DNA of 64,000 nucleotides from Glaciibacter superstes DSM 21135 (GCF_000421145.1 NZ_ATWH01000014.1:1-64000); one strand, 5' to 3'; numbered from the stretch's first letter, positions 42,093 to 50,123 are shown. The notes: a model not told the origin generated them from the sequence alone. A program made the numbers and translations.

Positions 42093-43193
42093 CTAGTGCC
42101 GGGACGCCGTAGCAGTCAGCTGCGCAATACAGGCAGCGGTGACGTCGGCCGTCGTTGCCGACCCGCCAAGGTCAGGGGTCTTGATTCCCGCAACGAGCAC
42201 GGCCTCGACCGCTTCCATCAGATGTTCCGCTGCCGCACGCTCGCCGAAGTGCTCGAGCATGAGGGCTCCTGACCAGATCTGCCCAATCGGGTTGGCAATG
42301 CCCTTACCCGCGATGTCAGGAGCCGATCCGTGCACCGGCTCGAACATCGACGGATGGTCGCGTTCCGGATTGATGTTCGCGCTCGGAGCGATACCGATAC
42401 TGCCTGCGACCGCCGCGCCCAGGTCGGTGAGGATGTCACCGAAGAGATTCGAAGCGACGACGACATCGAATCGGCCCGGGTCCAGGACGAACAGGGCGAC
42501 GAGCGCGTCGATATGGTACTGCTGCGTGTCGACGGATGGATGCGCGGCGGACCGCTCGGCGAAGATCTCGTCCCAGAAGGGCATCGTGAAGACGATTCCA
42601 TTCGATTTGGTGGCGGAGGTGAGATTGCCGCTTCGGGTCGTGGCGAGTGCGAATGCGTAGTTCATGACTCGCTCGACACCGCGGCGCGTGAAGATCGATT
42701 CCTGGATGACGAGCTCTGAAGGTGTCCCTTCGTAGAGGCGACCCCCGATCCGCGAATACTCGCCCTCGACGTTCTCCCGAATGACGATCATGTCGAGGTC
42801 TCCCGGATTCGCCCCGACGATCGGGCTCGGCACCCCGGCGAGCAGTCGCGCCGGCCTGAGGTTCACGTATTGATCGAATGCTCGACGAATCGGGATCAGC
42901 ATTCCCCAGAGCGACTCATGATCCGGGACACCTGGTGCACCGACCGCTCCGAGGAAGATGGCATCGTCTCCGGCGATCTGCTCGAGGGCGTCATCCGGCA
43001 TCATTTTGCCGGTTCGAAGGAAATAGTCACAGCCCCATTCCTGGTGCTTCCAATCGAATTCCATACCGTGGACTGTGCCGAGCACGTCGAGGATCTCGAT
43101 TGCCGCCGGCACGACCTCGTTGCCGATACCGTCGCCAGGAAGGGTCGCGATCGAATAGCTGCGTGTGCGGGTGTTGTGGGTGCTCGCTGTCAT
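42093..43193 (-). CDS. ttuC: tartrate dehydrogenase / D-malate dehydrogenase family (TtuC)
   Basis: A 366-residue beta-decarboxylating dehydrogenase of the isopropylmalate/tartrate family. The TtuC subgroup is marked by LPGDGIGNEVVPAAIEIL, GCDYFLRTGKMMPDDALEQ, GAPGVPDHESLWGMLIPIRR, the Arg-rich VNLRPARLLAGVPSPI, IVIRENVEGEYSRIGGR and the metal Asp in NLFGDILTDLGAA. Characterised relatives oxidise L-tartrate, convert meso-tartrate to D-glycerate and decarboxylate D-malate to pyruvate. The ATG at 43193 overlaps the MaoC stop by four bases. It is one of two independent tartrate signals in the region, the other being the dehydratase at 47799. Confidence 0.88.
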   Translation of the reverse strand: MTASTHNTRTRSYSIATLPGDGIGNEVVPAAIEILDVLGTVHGMEFDWKHQEWGCDYFLRTGKMMPDDALEQIAGDDAIFLGAVGAPGVPDHESLWGMLIPIRRAFDQYVNLRPARLLAGVPSPIVGANPGDLDMIVIRENVEGEYSRIGGRLYEGTPSELVIQESIFTRRGVERVMNYAFALATTRSGNLTSATKSNGIVFTMPFWDEIFAERSAAHPSVDTQQYHIDALVALFVLDPGRFDVVVASNLFGDILTDLGAAVAGSIGIAPSANINPERDHPSMFEPVHGSAPDIAGKGIANPIGQIWSGALMLEHFGERAAAEHLMEAVEAVLVAGIKTPDLGGSATTADVTAACIAQLTATASRH

Positions 43194-43621
43194 GTGAGGT
43201 CTTCTTCTCCCAGTTGCAATTGACCTGTCGCGGTCGTGGTCCGCGCGCCTTGTGCGTTCTCTGTCCACAATTCGAGTGAGACTTGACGCTCGTCGATCCG
43301 AATGCCGGTCACCCGCCCGCGGCACACGATGGGGGCGCCGACGACATCGATTCCCTGATAGCGCGTGGCGAATCGACGCAGCCAACTTCCTGGTCCCGCC
43401 CAGTCACAAGCGAGTTCGGCAAGGAAGGAGGCCTTCAGGAACCCATGGACGATGACATCGGGGAAACCACGTTCATGCGCGTACCCGAGGTCGTAATGGA
43501 TGCCGGAGTAGTCGTTGGCCGCGCCCGCGTACCTGACCAGTTGAGCTGTTGTCGTGAATTGCACGGCGGGGGTGAGCTCATGCCCCTCTTCGAGCATTCG
43601 AAGGTCAATGGCCGTGGTCAC
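43190..43621 (-). CDS. MaoC-like single hot-dog dehydratase
   Basis: A 143-residue single hot-dog protein resembling R-specific enoyl-CoA hydratases. The hydratase-2 motif region is YAGAANDYSGIHYDLGYAHERG, with the catalytic Asp and His pair (ND...IH), followed by VIVHGFLKASFLAEL. It probably hydrates or dehydrates a CoA ester, alone or as a partner of the two-domain neighbour. The GTG at 43621 overlaps the preceding stop by four bases (GTGA) and has GGGGTGA upstream; a longer in-frame ATG at 43672 would extend into the upstream gene. Confidence 0.82.
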   Translation of the reverse strand: MTTAIDLRMLEEGHELTPAVQFTTTAQLVRYAGAANDYSGIHYDLGYAHERGFPDVIVHGFLKASFLAELACDWAGPGSWLRRFATRYQGIDVVGAPIVCRGRVTGIRIDERQVSLELWTENAQGARTTTATGQLQLGEEDLT

Positions 43622-44529
43622 GACGTCACCCCGCGCGCGATCGCCATGTCGAACGCCAGGACGTGCCCGCATCGGGTCGTTGCGACAAGCTCGCCGTCGG
43701 CATCGCGGAGTTCATTCTCGCGCACTCGGAACAGGAGAGTCCCCGTGCTCCCCTCTTTTTCGTAGACTTCCGTGTACCGCGTAGTCACCGTGATCACGTC
43801 GCCTTTCCGGAGTGGTCGCTGATACTCCACCTCGTTGAAGGCATTGCCCCCACCGATTTTCGGGAACGGCAGATTCTGGACGAAGCCGTCGAGGTCGAGG
43901 TCACGCCGTTCGACGGGATCAAGCGCCGCGTAGAAAGTCGCAGGGGCGATGTCGGCCTCTGGCCCGGTCCGGCGTTGCCCTCCGATCGCGTCAACGAAGC
44001 GGTCGACGTCATTCCCGTCGATCCGGTAGACGAAGGTACCGGCGGGTTCGCCGAGTCGTACGCTGTCCATCACCCGCTGAAGGGGAAGATCCGTCGCCGC
44101 TTCCGCTCCGTCATCCGTGGTGGCGACGCAGGTTGCGGTTACCGTCTTGACGCCGTCTGATCGCGTCGCCCACAGATCGCAACGCACAATTCGCCTTCCA
44201 TGCCGACTCGCCTCGATTGCCGCGACCTCACCCCCAAAAACCATCGCATCGCCGACGAAGTCTGGAGCCAGATAGCGAACGGAGAACTCCGGGATGTTGA
44301 CAGCACCGAGCCAGGACTCCACGAGGGATCGGAGGACGGCCGCCTTCCAGGGGCCATGCACAACCGGAGCCGGAAATCCCCGTGCTTCCGCCTCGTCCTG
44401 ATCGAAGTGAAACGCCGTGTAGTCCCCGCTCGCAGCGGCCCACCGGACCATGTCTTCGAGTTGGACCGCGATCGGTCCATGGTCCGGGAACCGGAATCCG
44501 ACGTCAACAGTTTTGATGTCAGGCATCAT
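43618..44529 (-). CDS. two-domain hot-dog protein (MaoC plus FAS1-like dehydratase)
   Basis: A 303-residue protein with two hot-dog halves. The first (about 10-140) shows the MaoC-type motif RWAAASGDYTAFHFDQDEAEARG with its Asp/His pair and VVHGPWKAAVLRSLVESW. The second (about 165-300) resembles the FAS1-like/MaoC N-terminal domain, with FPKIGGGNAFNEVEYQRPLRKGD. Such pairs occur in acyl-CoA hydratases of organic-acid pathways. The ATG at 44529 overlaps the upstream stop (ATGA) and follows GAAGGGG; an ATG three bases later is also possible. It lies within a run of three hot-dog genes. Confidence 0.8.
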   Translation of the reverse strand: MMPDIKTVDVGFRFPDHGPIAVQLEDMVRWAAASGDYTAFHFDQDEAEARGFPAPVVHGPWKAAVLRSLVESWLGAVNIPEFSVRYLAPDFVGDAMVFGGEVAAIEASRHGRRIVRCDLWATRSDGVKTVTATCVATTDDGAEAATDLPLQRVMDSVRLGEPAGTFVYRIDGNDVDRFVDAIGGQRRTGPEADIAPATFYAALDPVERRDLDLDGFVQNLPFPKIGGGNAFNEVEYQRPLRKGDVITVTTRYTEVYEKEGSTGTLLFRVRENELRDADGELVATTRCGHVLAFDMAIARGVTS

Positions 44530-45002
44530 TCGGCCCCTTCCACGTCGAGGCTGAAGCCCCTCGCCCGGCCGACGAGCACTCCGCGAGTACTGCGGAACTC
44601 TGTCTCGTAGCACGTCCGGATCAATCGGCGCCCCGCCGAACTTGTGCGCCCGACGATCTCCGAGATCCGCGAAACGGCGGTCAGGGAGGACGGAATCGAC
44701 GCGGCAATCAGCTCCCAGTCGCTTCCGCCGTCTATGACACGGTCGAGCAGACGCAGCCGGGGAAGGCCGGACTCGAGGGCGAAAACCAGCGGGTCGGGAC
44801 AGATGTCTGCGAGCGCAACCGCTGCGGCGCTCGCAGATTGATCGGTCGCCCGCGACACAGCGTTCCTCAAGAGTGCGAGACGAGCACCGCTCTGCTCGAC
44901 CGTGCGAATGTTACCGACAGCTCCCACATGGTGACGGAGCTCTGCAGGCGCAGCCGCGCTCCACCGGTTGTCGCCGTCACCGACAACAATCGCCCTACTC
45001 AT
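44526..45002 (-). CDS. FAS1-like/MaoC N-terminal-type hot-dog protein, first gene of the operon
   Basis: A 158-residue protein, the first in the 17-gene run. It resembles a single FAS1-like dehydratase domain: an N-terminal helix region, then AVSRISEIVGRTSSAGRRLIRTCYETEFRSTRGVLVGRARGFSL, matching the strands of a hot-dog sheet. No Asp/His hydratase pair is seen, so it may be a structural partner of the following MaoC-type protein. The ATG at 45002 gives a compact protein; a longer frame from 45053 is open but would run through an operator. A perfect 8-bp hairpin lies just before this ATG and no clear ribosome-binding site is visible. Confidence 0.65.
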   Translation of the reverse strand: MSRAIVVGDGDNRWSAAAPAELRHHVGAVGNIRTVEQSGARLALLRNAVSRATDQSASAAAVALADICPDPLVFALESGLPRLRLLDRVIDGGSDWELIAASIPSSLTAVSRISEIVGRTSSAGRRLIRTCYETEFRSTRGVLVGRARGFSLDVEGAE

Positions 45003-45012
45003 GGTGCCCGCT

Positions 45013-45033
45013 TTTTGCACCGCGAGTGCAAAA
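45013..45033. promoter_or_regulatory. perfect 8-bp inverted repeat just upstream of the operon's first ATG
   Basis: TTTTGCAC and GTGCAAAA flank a 5-nt spacer, 11 bases before the ATG at 45002 on the minus strand, where a ribosome-binding site would be expected. Confidence 0.55.
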
Positions 45034-45038
45034 GATTT

Positions 45039-45054
45039 GGGAAACGATTTCAAT
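45039..45054. promoter_or_regulatory. second LacI-type motif, site A
   Basis: GGGAAACGATTTCAAT, near the start of the 17-gene operon. It aligns on its central CG with five other sites in the window. Confidence 0.6.
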
Positions 45055-45191
45055 AGATCGAAAAGAAAGAGGGTTGCCGCGGGCGGTACCGGCCTGAATC
45101 GATCTATCGTTCCCGCGAAACGACAGGGAAGCCGGGCTCAGCAAGGAGAATCGCGCAGTGACTGTGTAAAACGAAAGCATCGTTGCTTCCT

Positions 45192-45208
45192 CCGGAACCG
45201 ATTTCAAT
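45192..45208. promoter_or_regulatory. second LacI-type motif, site B
   Basis: CCGGAACCGATTTCAAT, 153 bp from site A in the same orientation. Two sites upstream of one operon would allow DNA looping. Confidence 0.6.
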
Positions 45209-45320
45209 TTGTAGACCACTTAGAGCCCTGTTTCATTTCCTGAGATTAGGTCCAAGGCTAGGTCATACACCAACGCGGTGCAAGTACTTTCCAGAACCTC
45301 GTCACCGCTTCCGTCGTGGT

Positions 45321-46349
45321 TCAGTGAAGCGCGGGCGCAGGCAGCGTCCAGTCCGTCGACTCCCGAATGACAAGTCGCGTGGGAAGAACGATTGTCTGGG
45401 CGCGCAGCGTGTCTTTTGCCAACTGTGCGAGAACCATTCGCGCTGCCCTACGTCCCAGATCGATGATGTCGCGCTCAACGGCAGTGATGGCCGGCGTGTA
45501 CAGAGAAACCAACGGGCCATCTTCAGCCGCCGCAATCGCGATGTCGACTCCGATCTGCACACCGCGCCGTCGTAGCTCGTGGAGTACTCCGACGAGCGCG
45601 GCCGTGTTGCCGTTCCCGATGATGATCGCAGTCGGAGGTTCCGGCTGATCCATGATCGACGACAACGAACGGGATGCGAACTCCTCAGACCCGCGACCGC
45701 TGACTTGGAACTCGGGGCGCACAGGCAGGCCGCGTTCCCTCATCACATCGAGCACGCCGGTTACGCGCTCCCTGCTTGGATACGCCGATGTCGCGCCACT
45801 GATGATCGCGATCTGGCGATGACCGTGATCAATCAGATGATTCGCGAGAGCGCGCGCTGAGTATCGATGATCACTGAGAACAGCGCTGAGATTCTCAAGC
45901 TCGATCTGCCTGTCGAGAAGCACAACAGGGATCGGCAGGCCGGCCATCGTCGCGATCAGGTCCGGGTTCGTGTCGTCAGCGACGGAAGCGATGAGGCCGT
46001 CAACACGCCTCTGATGCAAAAGCCGCAGATTCACGAGGTCGTGTGCGCTCTGACCGTTCGAGTTGGCCAGTATCACGCCGTACCCGGCGACCCGCAATTC
46101 ATCCTCCACCACATCGACCATTTGCGCGACGACGGGGTTCAGGATGTCGTTGACGATCATCCCGATCGTTTTCGTGTATCCCCTGCGCAATCCTGCTGCA
46201 ACAAGGTCGGGCTCGTAGCCGACCTCACGGACCGCGGTAAGGACGCGCTCCCTGAGCTCGTCACTCACATTCGGATACCCGCCGAGAACCCTGGTCACCG
46301 ACGCGGGCGCAACACCGGCCTTGTCCGCGACTTCGCGAATCGTTGCCAC
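45321..46349 (-). CDS. LacI-family transcriptional regulator of the acid-catabolic genes
   Basis: A 342-residue regulator with the N-terminal helix-turn-helix TIREVADKAGVAPASVTRVLGGYPNVS and a sensor domain starting at TIGMIVNDILNPVVAQMV. It is the only DNA-binding protein encoded in this block and has a copy of the GGNANCGNTTTCAA motif just upstream (46405-46422), so it most likely controls itself and the units marked by the other five sites. The effector is unknown; a sugar acid is a guess. It is transcribed in the same direction as the long operon but separated from it by 318 bp. Confidence 0.88.
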   Translation of the reverse strand: MATIREVADKAGVAPASVTRVLGGYPNVSDELRERVLTAVREVGYEPDLVAAGLRRGYTKTIGMIVNDILNPVVAQMVDVVEDELRVAGYGVILANSNGQSAHDLVNLRLLHQRRVDGLIASVADDTNPDLIATMAGLPIPVVLLDRQIELENLSAVLSDHRYSARALANHLIDHGHRQIAIISGATSAYPSRERVTGVLDVMRERGLPVRPEFQVSGRGSEEFASRSLSSIMDQPEPPTAIIIGNGNTAALVGVLHELRRRGVQIGVDIAIAAAEDGPLVSLYTPAITAVERDIIDLGRRAARMVLAQLAKDTLRAQTIVLPTRLVIRESTDWTLPAPALH

Positions 46350-46404
46350 GGTATCCCCTTGTGATCGAACGCCCTACTGACCTGTGTGGTCACGGGACGT
46401 CTGT

Positions 46405-46422
46405 TCTGAAAACGATACCGGA
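46405..46422. promoter_or_regulatory. second LacI-type motif, site C
   Basis: TCTGAAAACGATACCGGA, between the transporter stop and the regulator start on the minus strand; read in reverse it matches the shared motif. It points to autoregulation of the lacI-type gene. Confidence 0.55.
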
Positions 46423-46425
46423 AAG

Positions 46426-47727
46426 TCAGGCCAGAGTGGCACAGAGCTGTAATACCGGCCAGGCGAGGATCATCACCACCCCGAGGTATGGCAGATTGCG
46501 CCGCATCAGCGCGAAGCTGTCGGTGCCGAAGCGCCCGTTGAGATAGATGTTCAGCCCGGAGATCGGTCCAGCTGCAGCCGAGGCGCCCCAGGCGATCATC
46601 GAAGCCATGGCGTACAAGCTCGGATCTGGATCCATCGGTGCGATGAGGGTCGCGACAGCCGCAATCGAAATCACCGGGTGCACACCGACGAGCGACAGCA
46701 TGGTCATCCCAAGGGTGCACAGCCACGCGAAGCCAACGGTGAACTCGGAGAGCGGGAGGGTGAAGTCGATCACACTGAAGTAGGCGCCCAGCCCCACCGC
46801 GAGGACACCGGCGGAGGCGAACAGCGTGACCTCTCCCTTCATGCGCGGCAGCACCTGGAACAGGTGCCGGAACATGATCGTCGGCGCCGTCCTGAACTGC
46901 CGCACAAGGAGGACACCGATGGTCATGCCGAGCGAACTGACCAGTACGACGTTCGGAATCGGCAACTGTGGGAGCACACCGTGGGCGATCAACACCACGG
47001 CAACCAGCACAAGGGGAACCCTGAGCACCCGCCAGGACAGGACATATCCGTGATAGTCGGCCAGATCGGGACCGAACGCCCTCACCACCCCGCTGATGCT
47101 GTACACCATCGCCGCCAGCGCGAGACATCCGCCCGCGATGATCAGTACGTTCACCTTTGCACCTGGCGCGTAGGCGATTGCGGCAGCCGCTGCTGCCCAG
47201 AACGGGGACCAAAATGCTCCGGCAGAGAATGCTCGTGACAAGAGCAGCGTATTCGGAATCGACAGTCGGCCCCGCCGGCCAAGGTGATCCCCAATGATGT
47301 TGAGTGCGCTCACATTGATGACGGCACCGAGAAGGTGCACGGCCGCTGCGGTCCGCCAGACCGCCATCCGCCCCGAGAGCCTCGAGGCCGAGGTTTCAGC
47401 GGAGATGGTAATGAGTTGGATGAAGGAGACGGCGGCCAACATGCTGATGAGGTCCTGGTTCAGCGAAAGAAGTTCGGCCGGGCGGGCCGAATGCCCAAGT
47501 ATGGACGCCAGAATCAGGGCTGAGACTCCGACGAAGAGCAGGATCACGGCGACCAGTCGCTGAGTCCTGGGGATCAGCAACAGCCCGGTCAAAGCCGAGG
47601 CAAGCGTCAGCGCCCCTGCCACGAGAGTGGCCTCCGGCACGACGATGGACACTGCGACCGTCACGATCAGCAGGCCGAGCAGCAGCGCGAGCGTGGTGTT
47701 CAGAGCCTTAGTCGTGTTATCCCCCAT
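46426..47727 (-). CDS. polytopic membrane transporter, probably for organic acids
   Basis: A 433-residue, very hydrophobic protein with about 11-12 predicted membrane helices and an internal break in the middle that suggests two repeated halves. Conserved-looking polar segments inside the membrane, SAETSASRLSG and WGASAAAGPISGLNIYLNGRFG, recall re-entrant substrate-binding hairpins of the ion-transporter superfamily (DASS, CitM, DctM type), but I cannot name a family with certainty. Position directly downstream of the D-tartrate dehydratase-type gene suggests it takes up tartrate or a similar dicarboxylate. An 11-bp hairpin separates the two genes. Confidence 0.6.
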   Translation of the reverse strand: MGDNTTKALNTTLALLLGLLIVTVAVSIVVPEATLVAGALTLASALTGLLLIPRTQRLVAVILLFVGVSALILASILGHSARPAELLSLNQDLISMLAAVSFIQLITISAETSASRLSGRMAVWRTAAAVHLLGAVINVSALNIIGDHLGRRGRLSIPNTLLLSRAFSAGAFWSPFWAAAAAAIAYAPGAKVNVLIIAGGCLALAAMVYSISGVVRAFGPDLADYHGYVLSWRVLRVPLVLVAVVLIAHGVLPQLPIPNVVLVSSLGMTIGVLLVRQFRTAPTIMFRHLFQVLPRMKGEVTLFASAGVLAVGLGAYFSVIDFTLPLSEFTVGFAWLCTLGMTMLSLVGVHPVISIAAVATLIAPMDPDPSLYAMASMIAWGASAAAGPISGLNIYLNGRFGTDSFALMRRNLPYLGVVMILAWPVLQLCATLA

Positions 47728-47741
47728 CCTCTGGCGCCGGA

Positions 47742-47770
47742 CCCGCCGGCCGCGTTGGACGGCCGGCGGG
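47742..47770. repeat. 11-bp perfect stem-loop between dehydratase and transporter genes
   Basis: CCCGCCGGCCG (47742-47752) pairs with CGGCCGGCGGG (47760-47770) around a 7-nt loop, 28 bp after the dehydratase stop on the minus strand. No T-run follows. Confidence 0.7.
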
Positions 47771-47798
47771 CGAGACAGGACGAGCCTGCCGCCGTCCT

Positions 47799-48977
47799 TC
47801 AGTTCGAGTTGCCCAGCTGCGCAAGGACCGGAGCCAGGGACGACTTCTCTTCGAGTCCGATACCGGGGACGTCAGGCAGGGTGATGAAGCCGTCCTGGAC
47901 CTCGTCGCCGTCGGCAAAGCCCCCGAACGGTTCGAATATCCCCGGATACGACTCAGAGCCACCCAGCCCGCACCCTGCTGCGATAGCAAGATTGAACTGG
48001 TGCCCGCCATGCGGAACGCACCTGGCCGCATCCCACCCGTATCCGGTAAGCATGCTAAGGGTTCTCTGGTATTCCGTGAAGCCGTAGCTCAGCGCCGAAT
48101 CCATCTGGAGGACATCCCTGTCCGAGCGCAGGCCTCCGTACCGGATGAGGTTGGTCGCCTCATGCCTCGAGAGCAGGTTTTCCCCTGTCGCGAGCACTCC
48201 GGTGTAATTCTCCGCGACGATCCCCAGGGCCTCATAGTCCAGCGGATCGGTCGGCTCTTCGTACCAGTGGAGCGGCAGCTGTTCCAGTGCGCGCGCGTAT
48301 TCGACTGCCTGCTCAGTGTCGAAGCGACCGTTGGCATCGACCGCCAGGGTTGCCCCATCAGGAAGAATCGACAGGACGGCCTCGATTCGACGGATGTCGT
48401 CCGCGAGGGATGCGCCGCCGATCTTCATTTTGACTGTGCGATATCCCATTGCGAGATAGCGCTTCATCTCGTCTTGTAATGCGTCGATACCGCGGTCTGG
48501 GTAGTAATAGCCGCCTGCCGCGTATACCCACACCTTCTTATTCGCCGTTCCGATACCAGCGGGCGATCGCTCGGCGATCAGCTGTTGAACGCTGATGCCG
48601 GCAAGCTTTGCGGCGAGGTCCCAGGACGCCATGTCAAGGATTCCGACCGCGACTGCTCGATCCCCGTGGCCGCCGGGCTTTTCGTCTCGCATGGACGCGG
48701 TCCAGATCAGCCCAGGATCGAGGTGACCGGTCTCCGGATCGACGAGGGTGTCAGGCTCCGAATCGAGCACTCTCGGGATGATTCGGTGCGAAAGGATACC
48801 CGGTTGGGCATATCGACCGTTCGAGTTGAACCCGTATCCGATAACGGTTCTGCCGTCTCGCACCTCGTCCGTCACAATGGCTAGAACACTGACATCCATC
48901 TTCGAGAAATTGATGAAGGCGTTGGCCATGTCCGACTGGATGGGCACGGTGATGTGCCGGATATCGACGATCTTCAT
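47799..48977 (-). CDS. tarD: D-tartrate dehydratase-type enolase superfamily enzyme
   Basis: A 392-residue enolase-superfamily enzyme. N-terminal capping domain: SDMANAFINFSKMDVSVLAIVTD and GYGFNSNGRYAQPG. Barrel motifs: the KxK pair in TVKMKIGGA, metal ligands in VDANGRF, WYEEPTDP and TGENLLSR, and the late PHGGHQFNLAIAAGCGLGG with a His. This combination closely follows D(-)-tartrate dehydratase of Bradyrhizobium as I recall it, converting D-tartrate to oxaloacetate. The ATG at 48977 is chosen because the family begins MKIVDIR. The gene lies 16 bp after the DapA-type gene in the same orientation. Confidence 0.82.
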   Translation of the reverse strand: MKIVDIRHITVPIQSDMANAFINFSKMDVSVLAIVTDEVRDGRTVIGYGFNSNGRYAQPGILSHRIIPRVLDSEPDTLVDPETGHLDPGLIWTASMRDEKPGGHGDRAVAVGILDMASWDLAAKLAGISVQQLIAERSPAGIGTANKKVWVYAAGGYYYPDRGIDALQDEMKRYLAMGYRTVKMKIGGASLADDIRRIEAVLSILPDGATLAVDANGRFDTEQAVEYARALEQLPLHWYEEPTDPLDYEALGIVAENYTGVLATGENLLSRHEATNLIRYGGLRSDRDVLQMDSALSYGFTEYQRTLSMLTGYGWDAARCVPHGGHQFNLAIAAGCGLGGSESYPGIFEPFGGFADGDEVQDGFITLPDVPGIGLEEKSSLAPVLAQLGNSN

Positions 48978-48993
48978 AGCCTGTCCGCCCCGG

Positions 48994-49923
48994 TCATGCG
49001 TCTGCCAGGCTGACGCCGGCCGCCGCCAGAGTCGCACGGATCTGTGCCGGTGCGCCATCCTCGAGCGGCATGAGCGGAGAACGCACTGTGGCGGTCCGGA
49101 TAATGCCGCGCTGTACCAGTCCGATCTTCATTGCAATGGTCGACTCGATGTGTGATGCGCGGTGATAGACGGCGCGAGTGATCGGAATCATCCGGTCGTA
49201 CGTTGCCTTCGCAGCGTCGTAATCGTGCGCCTTCGCCTTCTCCAGAAGTTCGACCATGAGCTCGGGAATGAGGGCGGCGTACCCGACCAGAGCCCCGTCC
49301 GATTCCCACATGGTGTGGAGGAGGAACTCGTCCTGGCAGGTGAGCATCTGGATCTCTGGGAAGTGCTGCCGGATGATCGGAGTCTCTACATCCCATCGAA
49401 TCATGTCGCGCCCGCCGTCCTTGATGGCGAACACCCCGTCCATGGCACAGAGCTCCAGGAGAAGCTCGAGTGAGTACGTCGCCTTCGTCGCGTTCGGGAA
49501 CTGGAACACCGTGATCGGAAGGGAAGACGCTGACCAGACGGCGCGGTAGCGGTCCTGGATCGACCCGTGCTGGTATCCGAAACGCAATGCAGCGAGCGAA
49601 GGGAAGACGAGCAGAGAGTCTGCGCCGGCCTCTGTGGCCAGCTCGGCCTCTCGGGCGACGACCCGCGTGCCGTCTCCGCCGACACCCGCAACGATGTGAA
49701 GGTCTGGCAGCTCGGCTTTGATGGCGCGCGTGATCTCCGACCGCTCCGACTCGCTGAGCGAGGTCCCTTCTCCAGCGTGCGCATTGACCACGATTCCCGT
49801 GACCCCTGGTATCGTTTTCAACCAAGAGCAATAAAAAAGCAGGCTTTCGAAGTCAACATCGCCCCGCTCGTCAAACGGCGTGACGATGGCAGGTGTGACT
49901 CCTCGTAGGTTCGGTACAGGCAT
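48994..49923 (-). CDS. DapA/NAL-family lyase or dehydratase
   Basis: A 309-residue TIM-barrel protein. It begins GVTPAIVTPFDERGDVDFE, has NAHAGEGTSLSESER in place of the usual GxxGE turn, and the Schiff-base Lys in GVFAIKDGG near residue 165. The segment that normally carries the catalytic Tyr (YNxP) reads FQFPNAT, so the Tyr is replaced by Phe. Members cleave or dehydrate 2-keto-3-deoxy acids, including sugar acids. The ATG at 49923 follows GAGAGGCGAAG. It heads a unit with the tartrate dehydratase and transporter genes and is divergent from the flavoprotein gene, with operators on both sides of its start. Confidence 0.8.
   Translation of the reverse strand: MPVPNLRGVTPAIVTPFDERGDVDFESLLFYCSWLKTIPGVTGIVVNAHAGEGTSLSESERSEITRAIKAELPDLHIVAGVGGDGTRVVAREAELATEAGADSLLVFPSLAALRFGYQHGSIQDRYRAVWSASSLPITVFQFPNATKATYSLELLLELCAMDGVFAIKDGGRDMIRWDVETPIIRQHFPEIQMLTCQDEFLLHTMWESDGALVGYAALIPELMVELLEKAKAHDYDAAKATYDRMIPITRAVYHRASHIESTIAMKIGLVQRGIIRTATVRSPLMPLEDGAPAQIRATLAAAGVSLADA
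49806..49822. promoter_or_regulatory. second LacI-type motif, site D (inside the DapA-type gene)
   Basis: CTGGTATCGTTTTCAAC lies within the coding region about 100 bp after the start codon and encodes part of LKTIPG in the other strand. Together with site E it flanks the promoter region. Confidence 0.4.
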
Positions 49924-50092
49924 CTTCGCCTCTCGTTTGTGGGTGGACTTGCCCACTATTCAAGCGCGAATGCGTGTGATCCGCAATAGTCTCTTGACTT
50001 TCCGATCATCCTGGGAGCCGCTCGGGACCTTGCCGATCTCGTTCGGGTGAATCAACATCCGGTGCTGGTCTGCGCCAGAAAAGTGAGCTATC

Positions 50093-50109
50093 TTGAAAAC
50101 GATACCGAA
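50093..50109. promoter_or_regulatory. second LacI-type motif, site E
   Basis: TTGAAAACGATACCGAA, in the 200-bp divergent gap, 15 bp before the flavoprotein start. It probably regulates both divergent units. Confidence 0.6.
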
Positions 50110-50123
50110 GATTTGGGGAGTCA

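Larger units (their letters stand above)
45003..45320. other. control region of the long minus-strand operon
   Basis: A 318-bp gene-free stretch between the lacI-type gene stop and the first hot-dog gene. It holds two operators of the second LacI motif (45039 and 45192), an 8-bp inverted repeat (TTTTGCAC at 45013-45020 with GTGCAAAA at 45026-45033), and AT-richer tracts. I could not fix the -10 and -35 boxes. Confidence 0.7.

Noticed and set aside
30156..45002. Reading the CoA-transferase/MaoC/aldolase set as an itaconate or citramalate pathway
   Set aside because: The aldolase is of HpcH/HpaI type rather than a CitE-like citramalyl-CoA lyase, and tartrate and threonate-type enzymes are also present, so that assignment is not supported.
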